Of a stretch of DNA of 64,000 nt, positions 54,036 to 63,832 are shown in pieces (the first letter of the stretch is position 1; the number at the start of each line of letters is the position of its first letter). The stretch is from Echinicola arenosa (lineage in GTDB: Bacteria; Bacteroidota; Bacteroidia; Cytophagales; Cyclobacteriaceae). The position numbers and the translations under genes are program-made. The notes under the pieces were generated by a model. That model ran no database searches. It had not been told where the DNA came from and was given only the letters and a program-made list of their open reading frames with translations. The stretch spans positions 186,001 through 250,000 of the forward strand of contig NZ_JACYTQ010000005.1 in the NCBI RefSeq assembly GCF_014841125.1, read 5' to 3'.

Positions 54036-54998
54036 TTAATAACCTCTGCCGTTTTCAATAACATTAACTAAAAAACCAATAGATTTAATTCCAAAGTAAA
54101 CCATAGTAATTATTACACCCCAATTAATCCCTCTCTTATATTGTAAAGCATAATATAAAAAAGAGAAAAAGACCAAGACAATCATTCTATCACTTCCAAC
54201 AACCATTATTGCTAATAATAGAACGAAATTTATGATTAATGACTCTCCTCTTCTTTTTGAATAATAAACGGAAAGTATTGACAATGGAAGAGCTTTTAAA
54301 CACGAAACTAAATCGATTCCCTCATAGTAAAACCCAAGCTTTCTCAAAATATGACCTTTCATTATAAAAAAAACTAAAACTATCCCCAGTCCCAAATAAA
54401 GTATATTTTTGTTTAGCTTTAATGAAGAAAATATTCTTTTTATCTGAGGAACTATATAAATCAAAGCCATTCCTAAATATAAGATGCTAAATTGGAGATG
54501 AGTAAAAACTGTAACGATAACAAAAAAATAAAACTTCTTTTTATCATCAATATGATAAAGAGAAAGCAAGAAAAAAATTAAACCAAATTTCAGTCTTTCT
54601 AATTCAGTATAAACCGCGATAAAATAAAAATTCGTAAGACACAATAAAACAAGCACAACAACCGAAACACCATATTTCTTTCCTAACCTTATAAATGTTA
54701 ATGCTAAAATAGAGTTTGCCAAAGAAGCAAATACAATTTTAGGAACTCCTAAAATTGAAAAACCCCAGGCTAAAAAGTAATAGACAGGCTCATTTGAACC
54801 AATTATTTTATAGTACAATACATAACCCAAGAAAAAATTTATTCCCTGAAATGACTCATAAGCTTTAATATATAATTCTTGGTCTCCTTTTGTATAAATT
54901 GACAAAACAGATAGGGAAATAAAAAAAATTAATACCGAAATAAACTTAATCACTACTATGCTAGTTTCCTTTTTTATAGCCCCGTATGAGTAACCCAA
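54036..54998 (-). CDS. EpsG-type polysaccharide polymerase-like membrane protein
   Basis: 320 residues, about eight to ten hydrophobic segments, Lys- and Phe-rich. Features of the EpsG family: a DQELYIKAYESF loop after the first helix, SNEPVYYFL, and a middle stretch with LERLKFGLIFFLLSLY. It should polymerise repeat units, replacing a Wzy protein in this locus. The ATG at 54998 overlaps the upstream GT2 by 38 bases; a GTG at 54953 would remove the overlap, so the start is uncertain. Confidence 0.75.
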   Translation of the reverse strand: MGYSYGAIKKETSIVVIKFISVLIFFISLSVLSIYTKGDQELYIKAYESFQGINFFLGYVLYYKIIGSNEPVYYFLAWGFSILGVPKIVFASLANSILALTFIRLGKKYGVSVVVLVLLCLTNFYFIAVYTELERLKFGLIFFLLSLYHIDDKKKFYFFVIVTVFTHLQFSILYLGMALIYIVPQIKRIFSSLKLNKNILYLGLGIVLVFFIMKGHILRKLGFYYEGIDLVSCLKALPLSILSVYYSKRRGESLIINFVLLLAIMVVGSDRMIVLVFFSFLYYALQYKRGINWGVIITMVYFGIKSIGFLVNVIENGRGY

Positions 54999-55728
54999 TA
55001 CTCCTCCTAATAATAAAAAAATTACTTGATATCAATGATATTACAGGATTGCAGATCCCATTCTTCATCCGGGCCCTATGATAAGCCAAAAAAGTTTGTT
55101 TGAAATTTGTCTGACTAACCCCCCCAACTGCCATTCTTGAAAGACACTCATCCATAAATTCAATTTTTGTAAATGGATTTTGTTTTAGTACCCTAATTGA
55201 CCACTCATAATCCATTCCTAAGCGATAAGAAATATCATAAAGCCCATACTGTTGAAAAAGATCTCTCCTAATCAACATTCCCTGATGCGGAAGATAATTT
55301 CTGTAACGTTGTTTTGAGATATTAAACTCTTTTCCTATTGTATATAAAATATTATTATTTTCATCTACCATAGCCACTTTCTTCACCAATATATCAGCTT
55401 GACTGTTCTTTAAAGCCTCTATAACATTGAGTAAACTATGTTCATTTAAAAGGGAATCCCCAGAATTCAGAAACAATAAATACTTCCCTCTTGATTTTTT
55501 TATTCCTTTATTAAATGCATCAGCTATCCCTTGGTCCGCCTCAATCAAATAATTATCAATCAATTCAAACTCTTTTATTAATTCTTGACTACCGTCATTA
55601 GAAAGTCCATCTATAACTAAATATTCATAATCATTTGAAGAAACATTCTTTTGACTTTTAATGGATTTAAAAGTATCCTTAAGCCCGTTTAAATTATTAT
55701 AATTGATTGTTACTATTGACAAGTACAT
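54961..55728 (-). CDS. Glycosyltransferase family 2 (GT-A)
   Basis: 255 residues. Motifs: SIVTINYNNLNGL, VIDGLSNDGSQELI, EADQGIADAFNKGI, the metal-site FLNSGD, and LPHQGMLIRRDLF, then a GGVSQTN segment. It is similar in layout to the GT2 gene at 52033 but clearly distinct in sequence. It adds one sugar to the repeat unit of this locus. Its 3' end overlaps the polymerase-like gene downstream. Confidence 0.9.
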   Translation of the reverse strand: MYLSIVTINYNNLNGLKDTFKSIKSQKNVSSNDYEYLVIDGLSNDGSQELIKEFELIDNYLIEADQGIADAFNKGIKKSRGKYLLFLNSGDSLLNEHSLLNVIEALKNSQADILVKKVAMVDENNNILYTIGKEFNISKQRYRNYLPHQGMLIRRDLFQQYGLYDISYRLGMDYEWSIRVLKQNPFTKIEFMDECLSRMAVGGVSQTNFKQTFLAYHRARMKNGICNPVISLISSNFFIIRRSIGLLIRGYKKGN

Positions 55729-55758
55729 TGATATGACTTAAAATGCAAATTAATTTGG

Positions 55759-56373
55759 TTATATATAATCTATTTTTTTTATAAACTTTGCAGGGTTTCC
55801 TGCCCAAACTTCATTTTTGGGAATATTCTTACTTACTACACTTCCAGCTCCTATCACTGATCTTTCCCCAATCGTAACACCTTTTAAGATAATACAATGT
55901 CCACCTATCCAAACACCATCTTCAATATTAATACCACGATTTTTCACCGTTCTATCAGGAATGTTATTTAAATATGGACTCATTCGATTTTCGAAGTCAA
56001 GGGAGTGAAAATCTGTGTCGTAAAATTTGCATCCTCCTCCAATTAAGACATTATTTCCTATACTAATGGATTTTCTACATATGAAGGTGGAGTTAGAAAC
56101 ACCAACATTATCTCCAAACTTTAATTTTGCATTTTCAGAAACAATAATATTAAACTTTTCATCGCCTCCGATAATGTTATTTCTTCCACAATTAAATATA
56201 TTTTTTCTTCCAAAATATAACGTTCCTTTATTTCGAATATAAATTCTACCACGAATTACAGGATATTCTAAATATTCATTTCCCCTTATGTGAAATACAT
56301 TAAATATTTTATCCAGGATAAAGGGAGGCCAAAAACTTTTGATAACTTTTTTAAATATTTGATTTTCTAACAT
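55759..56373 (-). CDS. Left-handed beta-helix acyltransferase (hexapeptide repeat)
   Basis: 204 residues. Hexapeptide repeats cover most of the protein: IRGRIYIRNKGTLYF, NNVLIGGGCKFYDTDFHSLD (catalytic-type His in DFHS), GVWIGGHCIILKGVTIG, IGAGSVVSKNI and VWAGNPAKFI. The family is the CysE/LacA/NodL group of O-acetyltransferases, so it likely O-acetylates a sugar of the repeat unit with acetyl-CoA in the cytoplasm. It overlaps the GT4 gene upstream by 23 bases. Confidence 0.92.
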   Translation of the reverse strand: MLENQIFKKVIKSFWPPFILDKIFNVFHIRGNEYLEYPVIRGRIYIRNKGTLYFGRKNIFNCGRNNIIGGDEKFNIIVSENAKLKFGDNVGVSNSTFICRKSISIGNNVLIGGGCKFYDTDFHSLDFENRMSPYLNNIPDRTVKNRGINIEDGVWIGGHCIILKGVTIGERSVIGAGSVVSKNIPKNEVWAGNPAKFIKKIDYI

Positions 56374-57499
56374 CTTCTATAAAATCATATGTCATTTTAA
56401 GATTCAAATCAAACGAAAAATTCCTTTTGGAAAATTCAATACCTCCATCACCTAAGCCTTCTCTTAATTCTTCATTTTTAATTAACTTCCATGCAAATTT
56501 TAAAAATTCATTTTTATTAGAATACAAATAGCCTGTTTTACCATGTAACACTAATTCATTAAGAGAGCCAACATCACTTGCTAAAATAGGTACTCCATGT
56601 GATGAAGCTTCTATTACTCCTCTAGAAAAGTGTGGCTCTTCGAATGGACATACAAAAATATTTGAAGATTTTATCAAGGATTCTGGGTTCTTTATGAATG
56701 GAAGTAATATTATGTTTTCATATTTGTTAGCTTCTATTTGTGAATTATCATTTGCACCAGCTAAAATAAATTTAACAGAATCATCTTTGGAGACTATTTC
56801 TCTTGCGTAAGAAATTAATTTTTCCCAACCATTTCCAGGTGAAAACCTAGCTAAATAAAGAAAAACGATATCTTTTTTATTTATCCCAAAATCTTTTCTT
56901 CCATCAATGTTCAACTTTCTTTTAGTAAATTCTGCTTTTTCAACAAAATTATGAATGATTCTTTTTTTAACTTTAGTATCATTAAAAGAATTTGAAAAAT
57001 TAAGAGACTTCATATCATAAGCACTGATTGCTATAAAACCATCAACATACTTTTTTGAAAAAAATCTTAAAGGTAAACCATATATTCCTTTCCTAATTGG
57101 TTCTCGAACATGACAAATAACTGTTAGATTTGGATTGATTTTTTTTGCTGCTATTGCGACCGGGAACAAACAAGTACTATTAAGATATACAATATCAGGA
57201 TTTTCCTTTTTAATTATCCGTTTTGCATTTTTTATACTATTCTGCAAAAAGAAAAAGTTCTTTAAAAGCAGTAAAATACTTTTAGGTGATACATTAGAAC
57301 CATGGAAGGGTCTTATCCCAGATACAATTTCTAATGGAACACCTACATTTCCTATAACATCATTACCAGGTCCATTAAATATATTCATTACTTTGGCATC
57401 AAATTCTTCATGATTAATACCTCCTAGAATATAACTTAAACTTTTTGGTGCGCCTCCTAAGTTTCCACTATGGTGAAAAAAAAGAATTTTACTTTTCAT
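56351..57499 (-). CDS. Glycosyltransferase family 4 (GT-B)
   Basis: 382 residues. The N-terminus FHHSGNLGGAPKSLSYIL has the GGAP loop. The donor half has FLYLARFSPGNGWEKLI, KFILAGAND, the EPHFSRGVIEASSHGVPIL region in place of a strict EX7E motif, and SDVGSLNEL. It transfers one sugar in the AT-rich EPS operon. It overlaps its upstream neighbour by 11 bases and the acyltransferase by 23, so the segment is tightly coupled. Codons are strongly A/T-ending. Confidence 0.9.
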   Translation of the reverse strand: MKSKILFFHHSGNLGGAPKSLSYILGGINHEEFDAKVMNIFNGPGNDVIGNVGVPLEIVSGIRPFHGSNVSPKSILLLLKNFFFLQNSIKNAKRIIKKENPDIVYLNSTCLFPVAIAAKKINPNLTVICHVREPIRKGIYGLPLRFFSKKYVDGFIAISAYDMKSLNFSNSFNDTKVKKRIIHNFVEKAEFTKRKLNIDGRKDFGINKKDIVFLYLARFSPGNGWEKLISYAREIVSKDDSVKFILAGANDNSQIEANKYENIILLPFIKNPESLIKSSNIFVCPFEEPHFSRGVIEASSHGVPILASDVGSLNELVLHGKTGYLYSNKNEFLKFAWKLIKNEELREGLGDGGIEFSKRNFSFDLNLKMTYDFIEDVRKSNI

Positions 57500-58643
57500 A
57501 TTCTACTAACATCCAAACTTTATCCCACATTTCATTAACTTCATCCTTCAAATCACCCTTTTTGTGGGTTAATATCCTTTTTATATCATCAATATTTTCA
57601 AATGTTTTTATTACTTTTTTTTCTATCATTTCCATATTGTCTTTGATCTCTAAAACACCATCTTCAATACCAAAATCTTCAAAAAGCATTTTATATTTGT
57701 GATTCCAACTAGTTGCAAAACACGGAATTCCTTGGTTCAATGCACTAGCTACACCATGATATCTTGAGGAAATTACTAATTTTGAATTTCCAATTATACC
57801 TTTTATTTCTTTAGCACTCAAGCCGCTAACAATTCTTAACTTATTTTTTAATATTGAATTAATTTTTTCACATATTGTCATATCTCCCTTTCCCTCATGA
57901 TTCAATAAAAAAACTTCATGTCCATTTCTCTCAATCATTTGTACCAACTCTTTCATAAACTCTACATACTCATTTGATGTTCCATCAGTATGTGTTATCA
58001 TCTTTGAGTTAGGTATAATGCAAACAAAGTCTTTTAACCCTTCATATCCTTTAGGTACAATTCCATTTACTAATAAGGTGAAATCTGGATATTTATAAAT
58101 ATTATTTGTTCCATTTACTGCATTAGTTAAAAAATTATAGGATATTTCCTCTCGTGCTATGATCATATGAGCATATTTATTAATAGTATTAACAGACTCC
58201 TTTCCATTAACACTTTCAAATGGACCAAATGCTTGAGGTAGGAAAACTATCTTTGACCCCAACTTACTTAGTTTTCTATAGTAAATTTCATTACTCTCAA
58301 TCTTTTCATTTGAGTAATTCCATTGATCTGAAAACTGAAAACCTGAAGCATCAAGTACCAAATCAACATTCTTAATGGCATATTTAGAAGTAAAATAATT
58401 ATCGGATAATTTTATTCTTTTTAATATCCCCCTAGCTATTCTAGAAAATTTCAGACCAAATCTCCTAGTTATTTTTATATTAAGGCCTAATTCATCCGCA
58501 TTAATACCTTTATATACAGAATTATATATCACCTCGCTATTTGGAGATTTTTTTTCTATTTGCTCAAGAATAGCTACTAACATTAATTCCGCTCCCTTGT
58601 TTAAGGTGTTAGTTCCATCTATTTGAATTTTTAACTTCTTCAC
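57489..58643 (-). CDS. Polysaccharide pyruvyl transferase-family protein
   Basis: 384 residues. GT-B-like fold with DGTNTLNKGAELML at the start, VDLVLDASGFQFSDQW, IVFLPQAFGPFE, IIAREEIS, YPDFTLLV and ISSRYHGVASALNQGIPCFA near the end. These are the conserved positions of CsaB/PssM-type enzymes, which put a pyruvate ketal on a sugar using phosphoenolpyruvate. The product would make the polymer acidic. It directly follows the nitroreductase-like gene with no spacer, a pairing seen in other capsule loci. Confidence 0.92.
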   Translation of the reverse strand: MKKLKIQIDGTNTLNKGAELMLVAILEQIEKKSPNSEVIYNSVYKGINADELGLNIKITRRFGLKFSRIARGILKRIKLSDNYFTSKYAIKNVDLVLDASGFQFSDQWNYSNEKIESNEIYYRKLSKLGSKIVFLPQAFGPFESVNGKESVNTINKYAHMIIAREEISYNFLTNAVNGTNNIYKYPDFTLLVNGIVPKGYEGLKDFVCIIPNSKMITHTDGTSNEYVEFMKELVQMIERNGHEVFLLNHEGKGDMTICEKINSILKNKLRIVSGLSAKEIKGIIGNSKLVISSRYHGVASALNQGIPCFATSWNHKYKMLFEDFGIEDGVLEIKDNMEMIEKKVIKTFENIDDIKRILTHKKGDLKDEVNEMWDKVWMLVEYEK

Positions 58644-59696
58644 TTAATTATATTTTCTAATAGTTGATAAAGATTTTTTTTCAGAAAATGCTACTTTTCC
58701 TTCCGGATCAGGATAACCAATAGCCATACACATTATTGGTCTTTGATACTTTTCCAAACTAAGAACCTCCTCCATTTCTAACTCTAATTCTTCAATATCA
58801 GGCCAGTTAATTGAGCAGGATGATAAACCTAAGGTTTCCAGAGCTAGCATAAATGTCATATTTGCCAGGGACGAGTCTATATATATTATATGTCGATCTC
58901 TTTCATGAAAATATGCATCTAAATTCCCTATCACCACCACAATCATTGGAATACCATTTTCATACCCTTTTACCCCCCTAGGAATCGAACGAACTTTTCT
59001 CAAAAGGTTCGCATCATCTATAATTCTATACTCAAATGGCTGCCTATTACATGCACTAGGAGATTGAACTGCTGCCAAAATCGCTTTGTCAACCAATTCT
59101 CTAGGAACAGGTTTTGATAGAAACCACCTTACAGATCTTCTGTACTTTGTCAATTTGTAAAACTCATCATACGTAATCGTACTTCGAGATTTTGCATCGC
59201 GATTATAAGGAATGGATAGATTATCAACCATTCCATTTTTAAAGCACCCATTTGTTTTTGCCTCAAATTTACTTCTACAATTAGAAATTACAGCATGCTC
59301 CTCAGTTACTTTAAAATATTCAAACAACACATCATAAAACCACTTATGCTGTTTTTCGCTACTTACTAAATTCCTATCCCAAACATTAATAAAAGCATCT
59401 GTAGTTTCTTCAATATAATCTAAGGCAAAAACCCTCCGTCTAGGCCGCATCAAAAGACCTTTTTCTATTCTATGGGTATTTCTAATCAATGTATATATAT
59501 TAGACTTATCGTTCTTTAACTTTTTTAAGTGAGATACCTTACCATTCAAAACGGCATATTGTTCCCTCTTAAAGTTTCCTGAAAATAAAATGTAGTATAA
59601 CCCACTCATAAATTTGGATCTTATAAACAAATATGATAGTCTACTATCCAAAAATGCTCGGACTAAGTTTTTAGCCCTTTTAACTAAACCTCTCAT
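58644..59696 (-). CDS. Nitroreductase-family flavoprotein of an EPS locus
   Basis: 350 residues. The FMN-binding nitroreductase domain covers about 185-350: YRRSVRWFLSKPVPRELVD, AAVQSPSACNRQPFEYRI, IDSSLANMTFMLALETLGL and SIN...AIGYPD. About 180 residues of helical, Arg-rich N-terminus precede it (NTHRIEKGLLMRPRRR), an extension typical of capsule-locus nitroreductase-like proteins. It touches the pyruvyl transferase gene (stop at 58644, start at 58643). The substrate is unknown; an oxidation-reduction step on a sugar or PEP-like cofactor is a guess. Confidence 0.88.
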   Translation of the reverse strand: MRGLVKRAKNLVRAFLDSRLSYLFIRSKFMSGLYYILFSGNFKREQYAVLNGKVSHLKKLKNDKSNIYTLIRNTHRIEKGLLMRPRRRVFALDYIEETTDAFINVWDRNLVSSEKQHKWFYDVLFEYFKVTEEHAVISNCRSKFEAKTNGCFKNGMVDNLSIPYNRDAKSRSTITYDEFYKLTKYRRSVRWFLSKPVPRELVDKAILAAVQSPSACNRQPFEYRIIDDANLLRKVRSIPRGVKGYENGIPMIVVVIGNLDAYFHERDRHIIYIDSSLANMTFMLALETLGLSSCSINWPDIEELELEMEEVLSLEKYQRPIMCMAIGYPDPEGKVAFSEKKSLSTIRKYN

Positions 59697-59700
59697 GTAA

Positions 59701-61125
59701 TTAAAATGATATCTTAATAATTTTATTTATTTTATCTTTTTCAAGTTGAAAAATAATTATATATGAAATAAAAAAATAGATAGACATTAAAACAGGTATG
59801 TTCTCTACCCCTCCAATTTCTTTCCCAAAGTAGATTATACTAGAAGACACCGTTACACCCAAAACTGATTTATAGAGAACCTTAAATAGTTGATTTATTG
59901 ATAAATTTATATACTTGTTTAGAAAAACCAGCCCAGTTATCATTAAACCTATTTTATTAATCAGTACCGCTAATGCCGCACCTAAAAGTCCAAACAATTT
60001 AATACCAATAATTAATCCAGGAATTAGTACAATTATTGTTAATCCTAAAATAATTTTCATTTCTAATTTTGGTTTTCCCATCCCTCGTAAAATAGAAGTA
60101 AATGAATTGACCGTTAAATGTATTATCATTGCCAACGAAAGTATTTTTAGAGGCAGATTTGCATTTTTCCATTCTGGACCAAAGAATAAAACTATATCGC
60201 TAGAAAAAATTATTAAAAACATAAATACAGGAAAAAGAATAATACAATTTAGGTTAACCACCGTTAAAAAATAATGTTTTAGCTTTTCAGTATTATCTTG
60301 ATTTTTTCCATAAACAGGATACATTACCTTGTTCATAACTGAACTTACCATTTGCCTTAATTGCTCCGTTAGTGAAAATGCCAGTGTATAACTTCCCAAA
60401 TAACCGGCTCCCAACATTTTACCTATTAACATATTATCAATATTGTATGTTAGAGTGCTAAACATTCCGGTACTCGAAGAGTATGCCCCGAAAGAAAATA
60501 TTTCTTTGAAATGCTCTTTATGCCAAGTTTTAGTGGGAAGCCATTTAGTCGCTTTAAACAAGAGTGGAATTGTCAAAAGAGGCACAAGAATATTATTAAC
60601 AACCAAAGCCCATACACCGCTCCCATAATAACCTAAAATTATTGCAATGATTCCAGAAACTAAAGTAGCGAAATTTGTAGTACGAGCAATTACCTTGAAA
60701 TTCATTTGTCTGGTTAAAATTACCACATGTACAATGCTCAACGGACGTAAAATAATACCTATACTTAAAAATGGAACTAAATAGTTTAATTTTTCCTCTT
60801 CAAAAAAATCACTTGCAAATGGGGCTACAATGAAGCTCATAAATATGAACAAAACTGCGCCCCAAAGCAATCCTGTCCAAAAAGCAGTCGGATACATTTT
60901 TTCAGCAAGATTATTATCTTTCTTCTGAATCAATGCTGAGGTCATCCCCATTTCCGAAGCAGCAGTTGCTACTGCAATAAATATTGAACACATTCCAATT
61001 AAACCAAACTCTTCAGGTATTAAAAGCTTGGCAAGTATTAATTTAATAGTAAACTTAAAACCAGTATCCAAAACAAATTGGATACTGGTCCATTTTATTC
61101 CTGAAATTATTTTTTTGGAATCCAA
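59701..61125 (-). CDS. Wzx-like flippase (MOP superfamily, lipopolysaccharide biosynthesis type)
   Basis: 474 residues with about twelve to fourteen hydrophobic segments. The N-terminus GIKWTSIQFVLDTGFKFTIKLILAKLLIPEEFGLIGM matches PST-type exporters, here read as its ends GIKWTS and LLIPEEFGLIGM. An NIDNMLIGKMLGAGYLGSYTLAF block follows the middle loop. It flips the repeat unit of this operon, distinct from the Wzx at 25330. The gene lies 4 bases before the nitroreductase start. Confidence 0.9.
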   Translation of the reverse strand: MDSKKIISGIKWTSIQFVLDTGFKFTIKLILAKLLIPEEFGLIGMCSIFIAVATAASEMGMTSALIQKKDNNLAEKMYPTAFWTGLLWGAVLFIFMSFIVAPFASDFFEEEKLNYLVPFLSIGIILRPLSIVHVVILTRQMNFKVIARTTNFATLVSGIIAIILGYYGSGVWALVVNNILVPLLTIPLLFKATKWLPTKTWHKEHFKEIFSFGAYSSSTGMFSTLTYNIDNMLIGKMLGAGYLGSYTLAFSLTEQLRQMVSSVMNKVMYPVYGKNQDNTEKLKHYFLTVVNLNCIILFPVFMFLIIFSSDIVLFFGPEWKNANLPLKILSLAMIIHLTVNSFTSILRGMGKPKLEMKIILGLTIIVLIPGLIIGIKLFGLLGAALAVLINKIGLMITGLVFLNKYINLSINQLFKVLYKSVLGVTVSSSIIYFGKEIGGVENIPVLMSIYFFISYIIIFQLEKDKINKIIKISF

Positions 61126-61154
61126 TTTTTTCCTAAAATAATATGATAATAATT

Positions 61155-62279
61155 TTATTCGAAACTATTTAGAATCTTATACCCACCATCCTTTAGGTAT
61201 TGATTCTTTTGCATTAGCTTCAGGTCACTTCTCATCATATCTTTTACCAAACTTTCCAAATCATATTCTGGAACCCACCCTAATTTTTCTTTAGCTTTTG
61301 TTGGGTCCCCTATCAATAAATCAACTTCTGTTGGTCTGAAATATTTAGGATCTACATTTACTATTTCCTTTCCCTCTGGCAACTGAAATTCTGGATTAGA
61401 ACATGATACAACAAAAGCCCTTTCATCCACGCCCTCTCCTTCAAACCTTAAATGGATTCCTACTTCTTTAAAGGCCATTTTAACAAAATCTCTTACGGTG
61501 GTAGTTACCCCAGTTGCGATCACCCAATCTTCAGGTTGATCAGCTTGAAGAATCATCCACATCATTCGAACGTAATCCTTTGCATGTCCCCAGTCCCGTT
61601 TAGCATCCAAATTCCCTAAATAGAGCTTATCTTGCAATCCTAAAGCTATCTTAGAGACCGCTCGTGTAATTTTTCGGGTTACAAATGTTTCACCCCTCAA
61701 TGGTGATTCATGATTAAATAAAATCCCATTACACGCAAACATATTATATGCTTCCCTATAATTTACCGTAATCCAATAAGCATACATTTTCGCTACTGCA
61801 TATGGCGAACGAGGATAGAAAGGAGTCGTTTCTGATTGAGGTACAGCTTGCACCAAACCATAAAGTTCAGAGGTGGATGCTTGATAAATTTTGGTTTTCT
61901 TTTCAAGTCCCAAAAAACGTACTGCCTCCAAAATCCGTAATGTTCCAATCCCATCGGCATTAGCTGTATATTCAGGAGTATCAAAAGACACTTTTACATG
62001 AGACATTGCAGCTAAATTATATATCTCATCAGGCTGTATCTCCTGAATGATACGCGTCAAATTCATAGAATCTGTCATATCACCATAATGCAGGACCAAT
62101 TGAGGATTATCCACATGAGGATCTTGATAAAGATGATCAATTCGATCAGTATTAAAAAGTGATGATCTTCTTTTTACCCCATGCACTTTATAGCCCTTTT
62201 CCAAAAGCAATTCTGCCAAATAGGCCCCATCCTGTCCTGTAATCCCTGTAATCAGGGCGACTTTTTGATTCTTTTCCAT
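61155..62279 (-). CDS. gmd: GDP-mannose 4,6-dehydratase
   Basis: 374 residues from the ATG at 62279; an upstream ATG at 62294 adds only five. NAD(P)-binding [27 protein letters not shown], the active-site T in [11 protein letters not shown], and [10 protein letters not shown] with the catalytic Tyr-Lys pair. [16 protein letters not shown] and [13 protein letters not shown] complete the GMD signature. It converts GDP-mannose to GDP-4-keto-6-deoxymannose in the cytoplasm. The fcl gene upstream on the same strand completes GDP-L-fucose synthesis. An unrelated pseudogene separates them. Confidence 0.97.
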   Translation of the reverse strand: MEKNQKVALITGITGQDGAYLAELLLEKGYKVHGVKRRSSLFNTDRIDHLYQDPHVDNPQLVLHYGDMTDSMNLTRIIQEIQPDEIYNLAAMSHVKVSFDTPEYTANADGIGTLRILEAVRFLGLEKKTKIYQASTSELYGLVQAVPQSETTPFYPRSPYAVAKMYAYWITVNYREAYNMFACNGILFNHESPLRGETFVTRKITRAVSKIALGLQDKLYLGNLDAKRDWGHAKDYVRMMWMILQADQPEDWVIATGVTTTVRDFVKMAFKEVGIHLRFEGEGVDERAFVVSCSNPEFQLPEGKEIVNVDPKYFRPTEVDLLIGDPTKAKEKLGWVPEYDLESLVKDMMRSDLKLMQKNQYLKDGGYKILNSFE

Positions 62280-62345
62280 ATATATATTTGTCAATTAAAT
62301 TTGTTGCACAGAGTAACACTGAGTTAAGCACAACGTCACACAGAG

Positions 62346-62719
62346 TTATAATACTATTCTTTTTATGCCGTTTTTAAGGCTTTTGATGTTAAAATTTAAT
62401 AACAAGCCTATTTTATTTTTGTTTGATAGCTTTAAATAAGTCAATACTTGAGCTATATGTACATCGGTGAACTGTTCTACCGTTTTTAGTTCAACAATAA
62501 CTCGATTTTCGACAAGAATGTCTATTCTTTACCCACAATCTAATTTCACCTCTTCATAGATTAAGGGAAGAGGTTTCTCTAATTCTACCAATAAGCCCTC
62601 TTTTTCAATTCATATTTTAAGCAAGCCTGATAAGAAGATTCTAAAAGTCCTGGACCTAAAGCGGTGTGGACTTTATATGCTGCTGATAAAATCTTTCCTG
62701 TAATATCGTTTACATCCAT
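62346..62719 (-). pseudogene. GxxExxY-family protein gene, broken
   Basis: Translating the minus strand from the ATG at 62719 gives VNDITGKILSAAYKVHTALG, then GPGLLESSYQACLKYELKK with the GxxExxY motif (GLLESSY). A frameshift near 62608 is needed to continue as EGLLVELEKPLPLIYEEVKL. An in-frame TAA follows KLDCG, and the frame then resumes RIDILVENRVIVELKTV and ends at 62346. Two lesions mark it as dead. Repeats of the ACACTGAG / CTCTGTGT type lie on both sides (62308-62345 and 62725-62770). Its place between gmd and fcl suggests an insertion into an operon. Confidence 0.85.
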
Positions 62720-62881
62720 AATTTCACAGTGTTACACTGTGTTATACACTGAGTTACTCTGTGTAACTTATATTTTCACCTGCTACTAAGCAGACTCAAA
62801 TAACTTTTCTAGATAATTTACCTTTTCAGCCATAAAAATCTCTGTGGCACTCTGCGACTCCTCTGAGAAACTCTGTGACAC

Positions 62882-63832
62882 CTAAATTTTAACCTGCTTG
62901 AAGGAGTCAATATTCTCCAAGAACCATTGATAGGTATCCTTAATCCCATCGGCTAATTTGATCTTTGCTTTCCATCCGGCATCCGCCATCTTGGATACAT
63001 CCATCAATTTCCTTGGGGTACCATCAGGCTTGGAACTGTCCCAAATGATCTCACCTTCATGGCCAACAGTTTGTTGGATCAATTCTGCCAATTCTTTAAT
63101 AGTCAGATCTACTCCTGTCCCCACATTATACAAGTTATCCTGAAACTCATTCTCCAAAGCAAAGACCACCACATCCGCCATATCTTCCACATGCAAAAAT
63201 TCACGCATTGGCGTTCCCGATCCCCAAAGTTCAACAGCCGCATTACCACTCTCCTTTGCCTCATGAAATTTCCTAATCATGGCAGGTAATACATGGGAAG
63301 TTTCCAAATCAAAATTATCAAACGGCCCATAGAGATTAGTAGGCATTAAAGAAATATAATCCTTATCAAATTGTTTTCTTATGGCCTCACAGGCCTTCAC
63401 CCCAGTAATTTTAGCAATCGCATACCACTCATTGGTAGGTTCCAAGGAAGAAGTCAATAAGTATTCTTCTTTAAGCGGCTGCGGAGCCAGTTTTGGATAA
63501 ATACAGGAAGAGCCCAAAAAGATAAACTTTCCAATACCTGACTGATGGGCCCCATCAATCAAATTATTCTGGATCTGAAGGTTTTCCATCAAAAACTGAT
63601 AGGGATAGCTATTATTGGCCAAGATCCCACCAACACGTGCAGCCGCATCAATAACAACTTCTGGTTGTTCAGTCGCATAGAAATCCTTAACAGCAGCTTG
63701 ATTTCGCAAATCCAACTCCTTACTGGACTTACCCATCAGATTAGTATATCCCTTCGCTTCCAAAGCCCGCCAAATGGCCGATCCCACCATCCCACGATGC
63801 CCGGCTATATATATCTTCGTTTCTTTCTTCAT
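62882..63832 (-). CDS. fcl: GDP-L-fucose synthase
   Basis: 316 residues from the ATG at 63832 (63835 is an equal alternative). NADP-binding IYIAGHRGMVGSAIWRALE, DAAARVGGILANN, the catalytic Ser in FLGSSCIYPK, YAIAKITGVK with the Tyr-Lys pair, and NLYGPFDNFDLETSHVLPA, all characteristic of Fcl/WcaG. It epimerises and reduces the gmd product to GDP-L-fucose. It is the first gene seen of the AT-rich EPS operon, which continues on the minus strand. The region beyond 63836 shows no further gene. Confidence 0.96.
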   Translation of the reverse strand: MKKETKIYIAGHRGMVGSAIWRALEAKGYTNLMGKSSKELDLRNQAAVKDFYATEQPEVVIDAAARVGGILANNSYPYQFLMENLQIQNNLIDGAHQSGIGKFIFLGSSCIYPKLAPQPLKEEYLLTSSLEPTNEWYAIAKITGVKACEAIRKQFDKDYISLMPTNLYGPFDNFDLETSHVLPAMIRKFHEAKESGNAAVELWGSGTPMREFLHVEDMADVVVFALENEFQDNLYNVGTGVDLTIKELAELIQQTVGHEGEIIWDSSKPDGTPRKLMDVSKMADAGWKAKIKLADGIKDTYQWFLENIDSFKQVKI

